Assembly: GCA_902769255.1 (NCBI GenBank)
Contig: CACXOM010000006.1
Coordinates: forward strand, 1 to 64,000
Reading direction: 5' to 3'
DNA length: 64,000 nucleotides
Origin: Oscillospiraceae bacterium
Lineage (GTDB): Bacteria; Bacillota; Clostridia; Oscillospirales; Acutalibacteraceae
Part shown: positions 34,914 through 43,510 of the stretch, in pieces
How positions within the stretch are numbered: the first letter of the stretch is position 1
How the letters are laid out: every line of letters starts with the position of its first letter
Notes under the pieces: model-generated
What the model was told of the DNA's origin: nothing
What the model saw: the letters and a program-made list of their open reading frames with translations, nothing else
Database searches by the model: none
Translations under genes and position numbers: made by a program

Positions 34914-34968
34914 ATTTCGCCTCCCAGCCAGAAAGGCATAATAATGCCATCATTAAGGTCACGAAGTA

Positions 34969-34997
34969 ATTATATATCTTTAAACCGATTTTGTCAA
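34969..34997 (-). promoter_or_regulatory. Promoter of yceD-rpmF
   Basis: Minus strand TTGACA (34992-34997), 17 bases, TATAAT (34969-34974), a full consensus match. Confidence 0.88.
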
Positions 34998-35069
34998 GAT
35001 ATTTTTGAATAAAAAACGCTAAACAGATAATTTTTTAATTTTAATTAAAAAACAGCAGTAACACCTATT

Positions 35070-35155
35070 GTGCAATTTGCATAAAATAGTAATAGTTTGT
35101 TTATGCAAGTTCAACAAACATTTTGCTTGACAAACGGGTTGAAAAAGAGTATTAT
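35070..35155 (+). promoter_or_regulatory. Promoter and upstream palindrome of the gene at 35206
   Basis: TTGACA (35127-35132), 17 bases, TATTAT (35150-35155). At 35070-35081 lies GTGCAATTTGCA, the motif also found before the pfl promoters. Confidence 0.75.
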
Positions 35156-35205
35156 ATAGGCGGAAACAAAAAAGTTTCCAAAAAAATCTAAAAGGAGGCA
35201 GTAAT

Positions 35206-35469
35206 ATGAGAACAGAAATGAACTTATATCAGTTAAAGGCTAACGAATTTATCGAAGCTGTTGAAAACTGCAAAGGAAATGTGTTTCTTGAAACAGACGA
35301 AGGCGACATCATTAATCTCAAATCAAGGTTGCTTTTATTGTCTGCGTTAGGTAAGATGATAAACGGGCAAATTGAAAAGACTACTGTCAGATGTGAGCTT
35401 CCTGAGGATGAAACAAAATTGTTTAGATTTGCTTTATATGGCGAAAAAGTTCAAAAAGAGCAAAACTAA
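35206..35469 (+). CDS. Small conserved-looking protein of unknown function
   Basis: 87 residues with an AAGGAGG site and a strong promoter, so a real gene. FIEAVENCKGNVFLETDEGDIINLKSRLLLLSAL gives a predicted strand-strand-helix (over about residues 14-46). The rest is amphipathic. I recall similar proteins in Ruminococcus that hold to 'VFLxTxEGDxLNLKSKL', some mis-named polyA polymerase in databases, but no function is known to me. It stands alone between the divergent yceD operon and convergent recG. Confidence 0.75.
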   Translation: MRTEMNLYQLKANEFIEAVENCKGNVFLETDEGDIINLKSRLLLLSALGKMINGQIEKTTVRCELPEDETKLFRFALYGEKVQKEQN

Positions 35470-35510
35470 TCCTTTAAAAGTTAAAATAATTGATATATAA
35501 AACTAAAGAA

Positions 35511-35537
35511 AACTCTGCAAAAGCAGAGTTTTTTTAT
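35511..35537. terminator. Bidirectional terminator between the gene at 35206 and recG
   Basis: AACTCTGC-AAAA-GCAGAGTT followed by TTTTTT on the plus strand. Confidence 0.88.
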
Positions 35538-37555
35538 TTGTAGTTTTTAAAAAGCTTTTCAACTTCTTGTTTTAGGCCTAAATTTTCGCCTTTTTCAAGG
35601 TTTTTATCTTCTTTTATTATTTTTCTTGCAAGGCAAGAAGTTTGTTTTAGCACTTCTCTATCGGTTAAAATGCTTGCAATTTTTAGTAGCGGCAACCCGT
35701 GTTGGCGAGAGCCGAAAAAGTCGCCCGGTCCGCGAAGTCGCAAATCTTCATCGGCAATTTTAAAGCCGTCGGAAGTTTTGCACATTATTTCAAGCCTTTT
35801 TTGCGCTTCCGGCGTTTCAGAGTCAGAAATTAAAATGCAGGTCGCTTTGTCGTTTCCTCTGCCAACTCTGCCTCGCAATTGGTGAAGTTGCGAGAGCCCG
35901 AACCGCTCGGCATTTTCAATTACCATAATATTGGCATTCGGCACATCAACGCCGACTTCGATTACTGTTGTTGCGACAAGGAGATTTATTTCGCCATTTT
36001 TAAATTTTTGCATAACCGCTTCTTTTTCAGCAGGTTTCATTTTGCCGTGAAGCAAACCCAAACTGTAATCTTTAAAAAAGCCGTCTTTTAATTTTTCGTA
36101 AAACTTAATAGCAGAAGCGAGTTCAAGTTCGCTCTCCTCAATCATAGGGCAAACAATATAGCCCTGAAAACCGCTTTGCAAGTGTTTTTTAACATAATTG
36201 TAAGCCCTTTTTCTAATTTTTGAGCTTATCGCATAAGTTTCGGTTTTTAGCCTGCCTTTCGGCATTTCATCTAAAACACTTATATCAAGGTCGCCATACA
36301 TAATAAGCGCAAGCGTTCTCGGAATAGGCGTTGCGCTCATAACGAGAGTATGCGGATTATCGCCTTTTTTTGACAACTGCGCACGCTGATTTACGCCGAA
36401 ACGGTGTTGCTCATCGGTAATAACAAGCGCAACATTTTTAAACTCAACGCCCTCTTGAATTAATGCGTGAGTGCCTATTACAATATCGATTTCGCCTGCC
36501 GCCAACAACTCTTTTATTTTCTTTTTTTCGCTTTGCGGGGTCGAGCCTAAAAGCAAAGCAACGCTCAAATTTTTACCTTTCATCATTTTTAAAATTGATG
36601 AATAATGCTGTTGTGCTAAAATTTCGGTAGGCGCCATAAAGGCGGCTTGACAGCCGTTTTTTGCGGTGTTATATAAAAGCGCCGCCGCAACCGCCGTTTT
36701 GCCCGAGCCGACATCACCCTGCAAAAGCCTGTTCATCGGCGTTTTGCCTTGCATATCACGCACCGCCTCGCCAATTGCACGCTTTTGAGCGAGCGTTAAT
36801 TCATAAGGCAAGATTTTTATAAATTCATCGGTATAATCTTTTTCAATTTTTACACCGAGCGTGTTTGTATTTCTTTTTCGCAGTTTTAAAAGTCCCAACT
36901 GCAATATTAAAAGTTCCTCGAAAATAAGCCTTTTTCGAGCAATTTCAATCGCTTTGTCGCTTTCTGGAAAATGTATATTTTCGATTGCATAACGCTTGTG
37001 GCAAAGGTTATATTCCTGTCTGATTTCAAATGGTATGGGGTCAAAAAGGTTTTCTTTAACAAGCGTAAGCGCGCGCTCGACTATTTTTTCTAAAAACTTC
37101 GAGTTTAACCCTTCGGTTGCGTGGTAAATCGGACGAATTTTATCGCTCGAAACCTCTTCAACATCGGGCGAAGACATTTCTTTTCTAAAAAAATTGCCCG
37201 AAACTTTGCCGAAAAACAGATATTCTTCGCCACGCTTTATTTTTTCGGCGGCATATTTTTGGTTAAACAGCGTTACAAACATATTAACTGCGCCGTCGGT
37301 TACGGTGAATTTAAACAATGTAAGCCCACGCCGAACCTGATAAGAAGAAACAGCGGTAGAAACAATGCCTTTTACACAACAGTTTTCGCCCAAAGGCGCT
37401 TCGCTTACGCTGTAACATTTGCTCCAATCTTCATAATGACGGGGGTAAAATTCAAGCAAATCATCTACCGAATAAATATCAAGTTTTTTCAAAAGTTCTA
37501 TTCTTTTTTTGCCAAGTCCCGAAATATCTTCTAACTTTGCGTTTATATAAGGCAT
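35534..37555 (-). CDS. recG: ATP-dependent DNA helicase RecG
   Basis: 673 residues. Remodels stalled forks and Holliday junctions. N-terminal wedge/OB domain (about 55-150), then helicase motifs: GDVGSGKTAVA (Walker A), ITDEQHRFGV (DEQH), SATPIPRTLAL (motif III), and QLRGRVGRG (motif VI). GLSQLHQLRGRVGRG and the RQHGLP end are RecG-specific. It starts 57 bases after the fakA-like gene, across a terminator hairpin. Confidence 0.97.
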   Translation of the reverse strand: MPYINAKLEDISGLGKKRIELLKKLDIYSVDDLLEFYPRHYEDWSKCYSVSEAPLGENCCVKGIVSTAVSSYQVRRGLTLFKFTVTDGAVNMFVTLFNQKYAAEKIKRGEEYLFFGKVSGNFFRKEMSSPDVEEVSSDKIRPIYHATEGLNSKFLEKIVERALTLVKENLFDPIPFEIRQEYNLCHKRYAIENIHFPESDKAIEIARKRLIFEELLILQLGLLKLRKRNTNTLGVKIEKDYTDEFIKILPYELTLAQKRAIGEAVRDMQGKTPMNRLLQGDVGSGKTAVAAALLYNTAKNGCQAAFMAPTEILAQQHYSSILKMMKGKNLSVALLLGSTPQSEKKKIKELLAAGEIDIVIGTHALIQEGVEFKNVALVITDEQHRFGVNQRAQLSKKGDNPHTLVMSATPIPRTLALIMYGDLDISVLDEMPKGRLKTETYAISSKIRKRAYNYVKKHLQSGFQGYIVCPMIEESELELASAIKFYEKLKDGFFKDYSLGLLHGKMKPAEKEAVMQKFKNGEINLLVATTVIEVGVDVPNANIMVIENAERFGLSQLHQLRGRVGRGNDKATCILISDSETPEAQKRLEIMCKTSDGFKIADEDLRLRGPGDFFGSRQHGLPLLKIASILTDREVLKQTSCLARKIIKEDKNLEKGENLGLKQEVEKLFKNYK

Positions 37556-37574
37556 TTTTTCACCTCGCTTTTAC

Positions 37575-37605
37575 AAAAACAGGCGACCTTAAAAGGCCGC
37601 CTGCA
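37575..37605 (-). terminator. Terminator between the fakA-like gene and recG
   Basis: Minus strand CAGGCGGCC and GGTCGCCTG pair (one G-U), followed by TTTTTG. Confidence 0.8.
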
Positions 37606-37611
37606 AAATAA

Positions 37612-39306
37612 CTATTCTACCGAGATAATGTAATAATAAACAGGTTGACCGCCCGGAATTAAAGTAATTTCGGCATTAGGAATTTTAGCCTCAATTGCCG
37701 ATTGAACTTTTTGAGCCTCTTCCTCGCTTACATCTTCACCGTAAATTAAAGTTACAAACTCGCTTTCTTTTTTGAAAAGTTGCTTTGTAAGTTTAACAAC
37801 AGCACGCTCTAAATCCTGTTCAACAAATGAAAGTTTATTATTTTCAAGCGCTAAAATTTCGCCTGCTTTAATTTTATGACCTTCATAGTCGCTGTCTCTT
37901 GCGGCAAAGGTAACCGAACCTGTTCCAACATTATCAGCCGCAGCCTGCATATTGGCAGCATTGGTATCAGCATCAGCGTCAGGGTCAAAAACAAGCATTG
38001 CCGAAATGCCCATAGGAACTGATTTTGTTTGCAAAACTACAACTTTTCTTGTTGAAAAACGGGTAGTTTGTTCAGCCGCCATAATAATATTTTTATTATT
38101 AGGCAAAACAAAAACTGTTTTTGCAGGGGTAGTTTCAACCGCTCTTAAAATATCATCGGTTGACGGGTTCATTGTTTGACCGCCTGAAACCACTTTATCA
38201 GCGCCAAGGTCGCAAAACAGACTTTCAATGCCTGCGCCTGCCGCAACTGCAACAAAACCATATTCTTTTTCGGGTGCTACAGGTGTGTAGTCGCCTTTAT
38301 CGTCAGACTGAACTGTATTTTCAATTTCAGCGTTTTTCTTCGCCTCTTCGTGTTGCTCACGCATATTTTCAATTTTCAAATTGGTGAGCGAGCCGTTTTC
38401 AAGACCTTTTTGCAACGCTTTGCCGGGGTTGTCGGTGTGAACGTGAACTTTAATAATGCTTTCATCGTCAACAACTACAACGCAGTCGCCTATTGTTTCT
38501 AAATAAGAGCGGAGTGAAAGCGCATCGTCTTTTTTATCTTTTTCTTTTTTAACAATAAACTCTGTGCAATATGTAAAGGTGATTTCGCCTTCCCATTCGG
38601 CAGCAGCGTTAGTAGCGGTTTTTTCGGCAGGTTTTTCAGCCACATCAGCGCTTTGAATAATCTCGCCGTTTTTAAATACGCTTAACATTCCTTCAAAAAT
38701 TTTAACTAAACCTGCGCCGCCTGCGTCAACAACGCCGGCTTTTTTAAGAACAGGTAAAATTTCAGGAGTTTTTGCGAGCGCCTCTTTTGCGCCCTCATAA
38801 GCGATTTCAAAAACCTCAACAAAATCGGTTTTGCCTTCGTTTACCGCTATTTCCGCTTTTTCCTGCGCTTCACGAATTACTGTTAAAATAGTACCTTCGG
38901 TAGGTTTCATAACTGCGCCGTAAGCAGATTTTACCGATTTTTTCAAAGCGGCAACTAATTGCTCACCATCAGCAGTTTCGCACTCTTTAAAGCCTTTTGA
39001 AAGACCTCTGAAAATCAGCGATAAAATAACGCCTGAATTACCTCTTGCGCCACGAAGTAATGCGCCCGAAACGGTTTTTGACATTTCCGAAAGAGGTAAA
39101 GAATTATCAGTAACATTAAGTTCTTTTTTCGCATTGCCGATTGTTAACGACATATTAGTACCCGTATCACCGTCGGGAACAGGGAAAACATTTAATTCAT
39201 CAACTGAAACACGGTTATTAGCAATATTATTTGCGCCTGAAACAACCGCATTTTTAAACACTTCACCGGTAATCAACTTATAATCATTCCTTTCAAACTC
39301 AGTCAT
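37612..39306 (-). CDS. DAK2-domain protein, fatty acid kinase FakA-like (YloV)
   Basis: 564 residues. The N-terminal Dak2 kinase domain has VPDGDTGTNMSLT (ATP/Mg site), LLRGARGNSGVILS, and GAGGAGLVKIFEGM. A middle DUF1949-type region and a C-terminal DegV-like domain (PNNKNIIMAAEQ) follow. FakA phosphorylates FakB-bound fatty acids. The gls24/Asp23-family gene is directly upstream (8-base overlap), the standard yloU-yloV pair. No fakB is in view. Confidence 0.9.
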   Translation of the reverse strand: MTEFERNDYKLITGEVFKNAVVSGANNIANNRVSVDELNVFPVPDGDTGTNMSLTIGNAKKELNVTDNSLPLSEMSKTVSGALLRGARGNSGVILSLIFRGLSKGFKECETADGEQLVAALKKSVKSAYGAVMKPTEGTILTVIREAQEKAEIAVNEGKTDFVEVFEIAYEGAKEALAKTPEILPVLKKAGVVDAGGAGLVKIFEGMLSVFKNGEIIQSADVAEKPAEKTATNAAAEWEGEITFTYCTEFIVKKEKDKKDDALSLRSYLETIGDCVVVVDDESIIKVHVHTDNPGKALQKGLENGSLTNLKIENMREQHEEAKKNAEIENTVQSDDKGDYTPVAPEKEYGFVAVAAGAGIESLFCDLGADKVVSGGQTMNPSTDDILRAVETTPAKTVFVLPNNKNIIMAAEQTTRFSTRKVVVLQTKSVPMGISAMLVFDPDADADTNAANMQAAADNVGTGSVTFAARDSDYEGHKIKAGEILALENNKLSFVEQDLERAVVKLTKQLFKKESEFVTLIYGEDVSEEEAQKVQSAIEAKIPNAEITLIPGGQPVYYYIISVE

Positions 39307-39652
39307 CTATGCTCATTCCGTCAACATGTACCGTAACTTTGTCAACCTGAATACCGGTTGCTTCTTCAACCGTGTATTTAACCTTATGAGCAATGCTTCT
39401 TGAAATTGCATTGATATTAACGCCGTACATAACGGTAATGTATAAATCGACAACGATTTTATCAATGCTGCCCGAAACGATTATTCCTGTATCAGGCAAA
39501 GTTTTTCTTGCAAGAAGATTTTTTACTTTTTGCTTTTTTGAGGCAACAAGTCCCGAAACGCCGTAGCAAGAAGCGAGCGCATTGCCGATAAACTGTGCAA
39601 AAAATTCATTTTCAATACTGATTTCACCGTATCTTGTTTCAAATCCAATCAT
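39299..39652 (-). CDS. Asp23/Gls24 (YloU) family envelope stress protein
   Basis: 117 residues. The family core is visible (GEISIENEFFAQFIGNALA, IVVDLYITVMYGVNINAIS, VKYTVEEATGIQVDKVTVHV). Family members attach to the membrane and respond to alkaline stress in Gram-positives. Overlaps the fakA-like gene. Confidence 0.92.
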   Translation of the reverse strand: MIGFETRYGEISIENEFFAQFIGNALASCYGVSGLVASKKQKVKNLLARKTLPDTGIIVSGSIDKIVVDLYITVMYGVNINAISRSIAHKVKYTVEEATGIQVDKVTVHVDGMSIDD

Positions 39653-39677
39653 AAGTAAAATTCCTTTCTTAAATATT

Positions 39678-41240
39678 CTATTTCAGATGTATGTTTTCAA
39701 TATTATAATAAGGGTCGCTGATTGAAGAGGTAATTTCTGTTGAGAAATTACCGTAAATGCTTAATGTGCCGACTCTGAAAACCAAAGGAACAAAGGGCAT
39801 TTCCTCTTTAAAAGTCGTAAGCATTTTTTCGGTTTCAGCACTTCCTTGTAAATACTTTTTATAAACGGTTAAAAACTTGTTTTTCTTACCTATTTTTTCT
39901 TTTTTCTCAATTAATGAAGTATAGTCAAAACTTTTATTAAGTCTTATTTCTGCAAGATAAAATTCATAATCCTTATTTTTAATTGCGTTTTTATAAGATT
40001 TTTTGCCTCTCGCGTCAGCTTTTACTTCAATTCCCGCTACTTTCATTTGCTTAATAAGCATTGAGGCGGTCATACTTTGCGTATTGTTATCTTTATTATA
40101 AAGCAAGGTTACAGTAATGTGGTCGCCGCCGGAATTTTTATAAAATCCTTGTGAGCCGAGCGTTTTATAGCCCGCTTTTATAAGATAATCTTTTGCTTTT
40201 TCATTTTCTGAAGAGCTGTTAAAAATATTATTCTGTTTATAAATTATTCTGTTTTTTTCATTATATATATTTATAGCCGGTTTTGACAAAGAATAATAGC
40301 AATTTTGCGAAATATCAGACCTTGAAACTGCACAAGAGACGGCTTTTCTGATATTTTTATTCTTTAAATAAGTGTTTTTGTGGTTAATTCCTAAATAAAC
40401 AAGGTTTGTAAGCGTTATCGACTTTGTTCCGCTTTGTAAAGTCGGCATTTCTTTGGTTGAAAAACCGCTGTAATAAACATTTATCGAGTTAGAACGAATT
40501 AAATATTCAAGCGCATCAAAGTCGGGAATGTTTTTAAGATTTATTTTATATTTAGCCTTTTTACCAAAATAATATTCATTTGCTTTTAACGAAAATTTAC
40601 CCTTGTTATCTAACAAAACATATCTGCCCGAGCCGACAGGCGGAATTTGCTTTCCGTCTGAATTGGTTTTTTTAACAGTACCGCTTTTTATAATCGGAAA
40701 ATCAAGCACTCTTTCGATATTTTTATCGGCGTGGTTAAGCGTTAGGACTACTTCTTCTCCCGAAGAAGTGTAACTTTTCACATTTTCAAGTTGATTTACA
40801 TAAGCGCCGTGTTTTGCGCTTTTGCATTTTTCAATCGAATAGATAACATCGCTCGCTTTAACATTTGAGCCATCGGAAAATCTGTAATAATTAAGCGAAA
40901 TTCTAACAGTTGTACCCTCAACCGATATTTTGCTCGCTAACAACTTTTTCGGGTTTAAACTATTATCAAGCTTAACAAGCGAGTCAAAAAGCAACGGGCA
41001 AAGAGCCTGATTTCCCGAACTTTGCGCGCTGTAAGGGTCAAGACTGTCAGAATAGCAAAAGTAAAGCGTTAAATTTTTAGTTTTGCTTTTTTTAGCTGTT
41101 TTTTTATAGCTTTTTTCGCCGATTTTTGTTGTTTTTAAATCGGTATTTGAGGAGGAATTTTTTGTATTCTCTTGGTTTTTACAAGAAATGACGCTAAAAG
41201 CAAATATCAATGCAAGCGCAATAAGCAATGCTTTTTTCAA
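39678..41240 (-). CDS. Peptide/nickel-type ABC transporter substrate-binding lipoprotein (SBP family 5)
   Basis: 520 residues from a TTG at 41240 with AAGGAGG 7 bases before it. Signal peptide with the lipobox VISC, lipidated Cys at residue 20. The SBP_bac_5 layout is LDPYSAQSSGNQALCPLLFDSL, KASDVIYSIEKCKS, and IRKAVSCAVSRSDI. Binds a peptide or similar solute outside the membrane. No permease or ATPase genes are beside it, so it is an orphan receptor here. Own promoter at 41277-41305. Confidence 0.87.
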   Translation of the reverse strand: MKKALLIALALIFAFSVISCKNQENTKNSSSNTDLKTTKIGEKSYKKTAKKSKTKNLTLYFCYSDSLDPYSAQSSGNQALCPLLFDSLVKLDNSLNPKKLLASKISVEGTTVRISLNYYRFSDGSNVKASDVIYSIEKCKSAKHGAYVNQLENVKSYTSSGEEVVLTLNHADKNIERVLDFPIIKSGTVKKTNSDGKQIPPVGSGRYVLLDNKGKFSLKANEYYFGKKAKYKINLKNIPDFDALEYLIRSNSINVYYSGFSTKEMPTLQSGTKSITLTNLVYLGINHKNTYLKNKNIRKAVSCAVSRSDISQNCYYSLSKPAINIYNEKNRIIYKQNNIFNSSSENEKAKDYLIKAGYKTLGSQGFYKNSGGDHITVTLLYNKDNNTQSMTASMLIKQMKVAGIEVKADARGKKSYKNAIKNKDYEFYLAEIRLNKSFDYTSLIEKKEKIGKKNKFLTVYKKYLQGSAETEKMLTTFKEEMPFVPLVFRVGTLSIYGNFSTEITSSISDPYYNIENIHLK

Positions 41241-41276
41241 AAAATCCCTCCTTATTTGTTTTTCTTTAGTTAGTTT

Positions 41277-41305
41277 AGTATACCATAATTGCGATTATTT
41301 TTCAA
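41277..41305 (-). promoter_or_regulatory. Promoter of the substrate-binding protein gene
   Basis: Minus strand TTGAAA (41300-41305), 17 bases, TATACT (41277-41282), immediately after the mscL stop. Confidence 0.72.
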
Positions 41306-41308
41306 TAA

Positions 41309-41713
41309 TCATTTTTCAAGTTCAGAAGTGCAATGAGGGCAACGTGTTGCCTTAATGTCAATTTCGCTTTGGCAATAAGGACAAACTTTTGTTGTAGGTG
41401 CTTCTTCTTCTTTTTTCTTTGCAAGTGCTTTAGCCTTATTTGCAGATTTAACAATAAGGAATACTACAAATGCAATGATAATGAAGTTAATAATTGCCGA
41501 AATAAATGCGCCGAAGTTCAAAGTTTGACCGCAAACTTTTACGGCAAGGCCGATATCTCCGCCGCCAATCATAGCAATAAGAGGGTTAATAAGGTTATCA
41601 ATCAAAGCGTTTACAATTGCTGCAAAAGCACCGCCTATGATGATACCTACTGCGAGGTCGAGAACATTTCCTTTTGAAATGAACTCTTTAAATTCTGCTA
41701 AAAATTTCTTCAT
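41309..41713 (-). CDS. mscL: Large-conductance mechanosensitive channel MscL with C-terminal zinc ribbon
   Basis: 134 residues. The gate helix is FISKGNVLDLAVGIIIGGAF (about residues 11-30) and TM2 is about 68-90. An osmotic safety valve. After a Lys/Ala-rich linker the tail has CPYC (111-114) and CPHC (125-128), a zinc-ribbon arrangement not found in E. coli MscL, where a helical bundle ends the protein. GAAGGAG precedes the ATG. Confidence 0.93.
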   Translation of the reverse strand: MKKFLAEFKEFISKGNVLDLAVGIIIGGAFAAIVNALIDNLINPLIAMIGGGDIGLAVKVCGQTLNFGAFISAIINFIIIAFVVFLIVKSANKAKALAKKKEEEAPTTKVCPYCQSEIDIKATRCPHCTSELEK

Positions 41714-41780
41714 TGTTTTTTCTCCTTCATATTAAAATTTATGTTAAAGCATTCCGCTTTACATTTTTGATAAATTATAA

Positions 41781-41831
41781 CACCTCATCCGTCACACTTC
41801 GTGTGCCACCTTCTCCTCAAGGAGAAGGCTT
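41781..41831. repeat. Short repeat, family C copy 2, downstream of the DUF559 gene
   Basis: CACCTCATCCG-TCACACTTCGTGTG-CCACC then TTCTCCTCAAGGAGAAGG and a T-run. The variable stem is CACAC-TTC-GTGTG. The last hairpin plus T-run could act as a terminator. It is in inverted orientation to 42211-42256, with the DUF559 gene between. Confidence 0.8.
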
Positions 41832-41841
41832 TTTTTACTTA

Positions 41842-42210
41842 TCAATCATTGCCGAAAATCAAGTTGTATATTTCATCACAAACCGACCTAAAATTTGAAT
41901 TGACTTCATAATTTGAAAATCTTTTCACTTTTAAACCGATAGATTTTAAATAATTATCTCTTTGAATATCTTTTTGCTCACCTTGTTTTTCATAATGCTG
42001 TGAGCCGTCAATTTCTATTACCAAATTCGCTTTCGCGCAATAAAAATCAACTACATATTCTCCTATAACTTTCTGCCTTTTTATTGTAACAGGCAAATTT
42101 TTCAAACAATCATACCACAAATGCCTTTCTTCTTTTGTCATATTATTGCGAAGCATTTTTGATATTCTTGTTAATTTTTTATTATACTTGTTGTTCATAT
42201 TAAAAACCAA
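41842..42210 (-). CDS. DUF559 (Vsr/endonuclease-like) domain protein
   Basis: 122 residues of the restriction-endonuclease-like fold related to very-short-patch repair nucleases. Catalytic-type residues are in VVDFYCAKANLVIEIDGSQH (D then E-x-D). It starts LRNNMTKEERHLWYDCLKN, the family's common beginning. The start is either a TTG at 42210, 6 bases after an AAGGAG that belongs to the flanking repeat, or an ATG at 42198. It is bracketed by inverted repeats, which suggests a mobile unit or a repeat-associated nuclease. Substrate unknown. Confidence 0.85.
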   Translation of the reverse strand: MVFNMNNKYNKKLTRISKMLRNNMTKEERHLWYDCLKNLPVTIKRQKVIGEYVVDFYCAKANLVIEIDGSQHYEKQGEQKDIQRDNYLKSIGLKVKRFSNYEVNSNFRSVCDEIYNLIFGND

Positions 42211-42256
42211 AGGCTTCTCCTTGAGGAGAGGCTCCGCCGCAGGCGGTGGTGAGGTG
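42211..42256. repeat. Short repeat, family C copy 3, inverted, upstream of the DUF559 gene
   Basis: Read on the minus strand: CACCTCACCA, variable stem CCGCC-TGC-GGCGG, then CTCTCCTCAAGGAGAAGCC. It supplies the likely ribosome binding site of the DUF559 gene. Confidence 0.8.
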
Positions 42257-42264
42257 TTTAAGTT

Positions 42265-43473
42265 TTACATTTTTGAGCCTTTTGTGCCGCCGAACGACAT
42301 ATCGTTATCTAAAATATTTGTATCAAACGAAAAATGCAAATTCTCACGGGTTCTTGCACGCTTAAATCCGAGTTCTACCAATTTATCGAGCAATGTGCTG
42401 TATTTTACCCCTTTCGGCTCCCACAAATAAAACGAGAGCGAACCGGGAATGGTATTAATTTCATTTACATAAACTTTATCATCAGCGGTGTCATATAAAA
42501 AGTCAATTCTGACAACGCCGTTTGCGCCGAGCGCAACAAAAGTTTGTTTTGCATATTTTTCAACATCAGATTTGATTTTTTCAGAAATATCGGCAGGAAT
42601 TTTGCGTGAAAGCGAAGCCATACCGCTACCCTTTGAACCGCCTGATTTTGAGCCTTTTGCACCTTTTGCGCCACCTTGATATTTGTCTTTATAAGACAAA
42701 ATTTCATCAGACATAACCGGCTCTTCAATAACTGAAGTTTCGCAACTGTCAGTATCGCCTACAACCGAGCAATTAAGTTCTCTAAGCGATACTACCGCAG
42801 GTTCAACCAAAATTTTTGAAGCATAGTTCATAGCCTCTTTTACAGCCGAAATTAATTCATCTTTATCATTAGCCTTTGAAATGCCGACCGAAGAGCCTAA
42901 ATTCGCAGGTTTAACAATTAAAGGATATGAAAACTGTTTTTCGATTTTTTCTATGTATTTATCGGAATTTGCCACATACTCTTTTGCGTAAAACTGAACG
43001 CAGTCAAGCACAGGAACATTTGCTTTTTGCAAAACATATTTAAACACCGCTTTGTCCATTCCGACAGCCGCCGAAAGCACATCACAACTGACATAAGGCA
43101 CACCGAGCAGTTCAAACCAGCCTGTAAGCGAGCCGTCTTCGCAGTTTGTTCCGTGAACAATCGGAAAAGCAATGTCAATTGAGCACAAAACTTTTTTGAA
43201 AAGTCCTTTTTTGAGTTCAACAATATTAAAACTTTCTCCCTGTTTTACCATTGTAACATTTTTAGATTTTTCGAGCAAAGCGGGAATGTTTTTAAACTCT
43301 GAAATATTAAGCATTTCGGGCGAATGATACATTTCGCCGTTTTTTGTTATATAAATCGGAGTAATGTCGTATTTTTGCTTATCAATTGCGTTCATAGCCT
43401 GTACAGCAGAAATTACCGCAACTTCGTGTTCAACCGAACGACCTCCGAAAAATACACCGATATTAGTTTTCAT
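42265..43473 (-). CDS. ddl: D-alanine--D-alanine ligase
   Basis: 402 residues, about 40 more than usual. Makes the D-Ala-D-Ala dipeptide for peptidoglycan. ATP-grasp motifs: GRSVEHEVAVISA, HGTNCEDGSLTG, PLIVKPANLGSSVGISKA, and YVNEINTIPGSL with the metal-binding Glu and Asn. A Gly/Lys/Ser-rich insertion (GGAKGAKGSKSGGSKGSG, about residues 272-289) lies in the mobile loop over the active site, and the end GGTKGSKM is of like composition. AAAAGGAG precedes the ATG. It follows murF in the operon. Confidence 0.93.
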   Translation of the reverse strand: MKTNIGVFFGGRSVEHEVAVISAVQAMNAIDKQKYDITPIYITKNGEMYHSPEMLNISEFKNIPALLEKSKNVTMVKQGESFNIVELKKGLFKKVLCSIDIAFPIVHGTNCEDGSLTGWFELLGVPYVSCDVLSAAVGMDKAVFKYVLQKANVPVLDCVQFYAKEYVANSDKYIEKIEKQFSYPLIVKPANLGSSVGISKANDKDELISAVKEAMNYASKILVEPAVVSLRELNCSVVGDTDSCETSVIEEPVMSDEILSYKDKYQGGAKGAKGSKSGGSKGSGMASLSRKIPADISEKIKSDVEKYAKQTFVALGANGVVRIDFLYDTADDKVYVNEINTIPGSLSFYLWEPKGVKYSTLLDKLVELGFKRARTRENLHFSFDTNILDNDMSFGGTKGSKM

Positions 43474-43510
43474 ATTTTATCTCCTTTTAAAATTAATCAT
43501 TTACTGGTAA

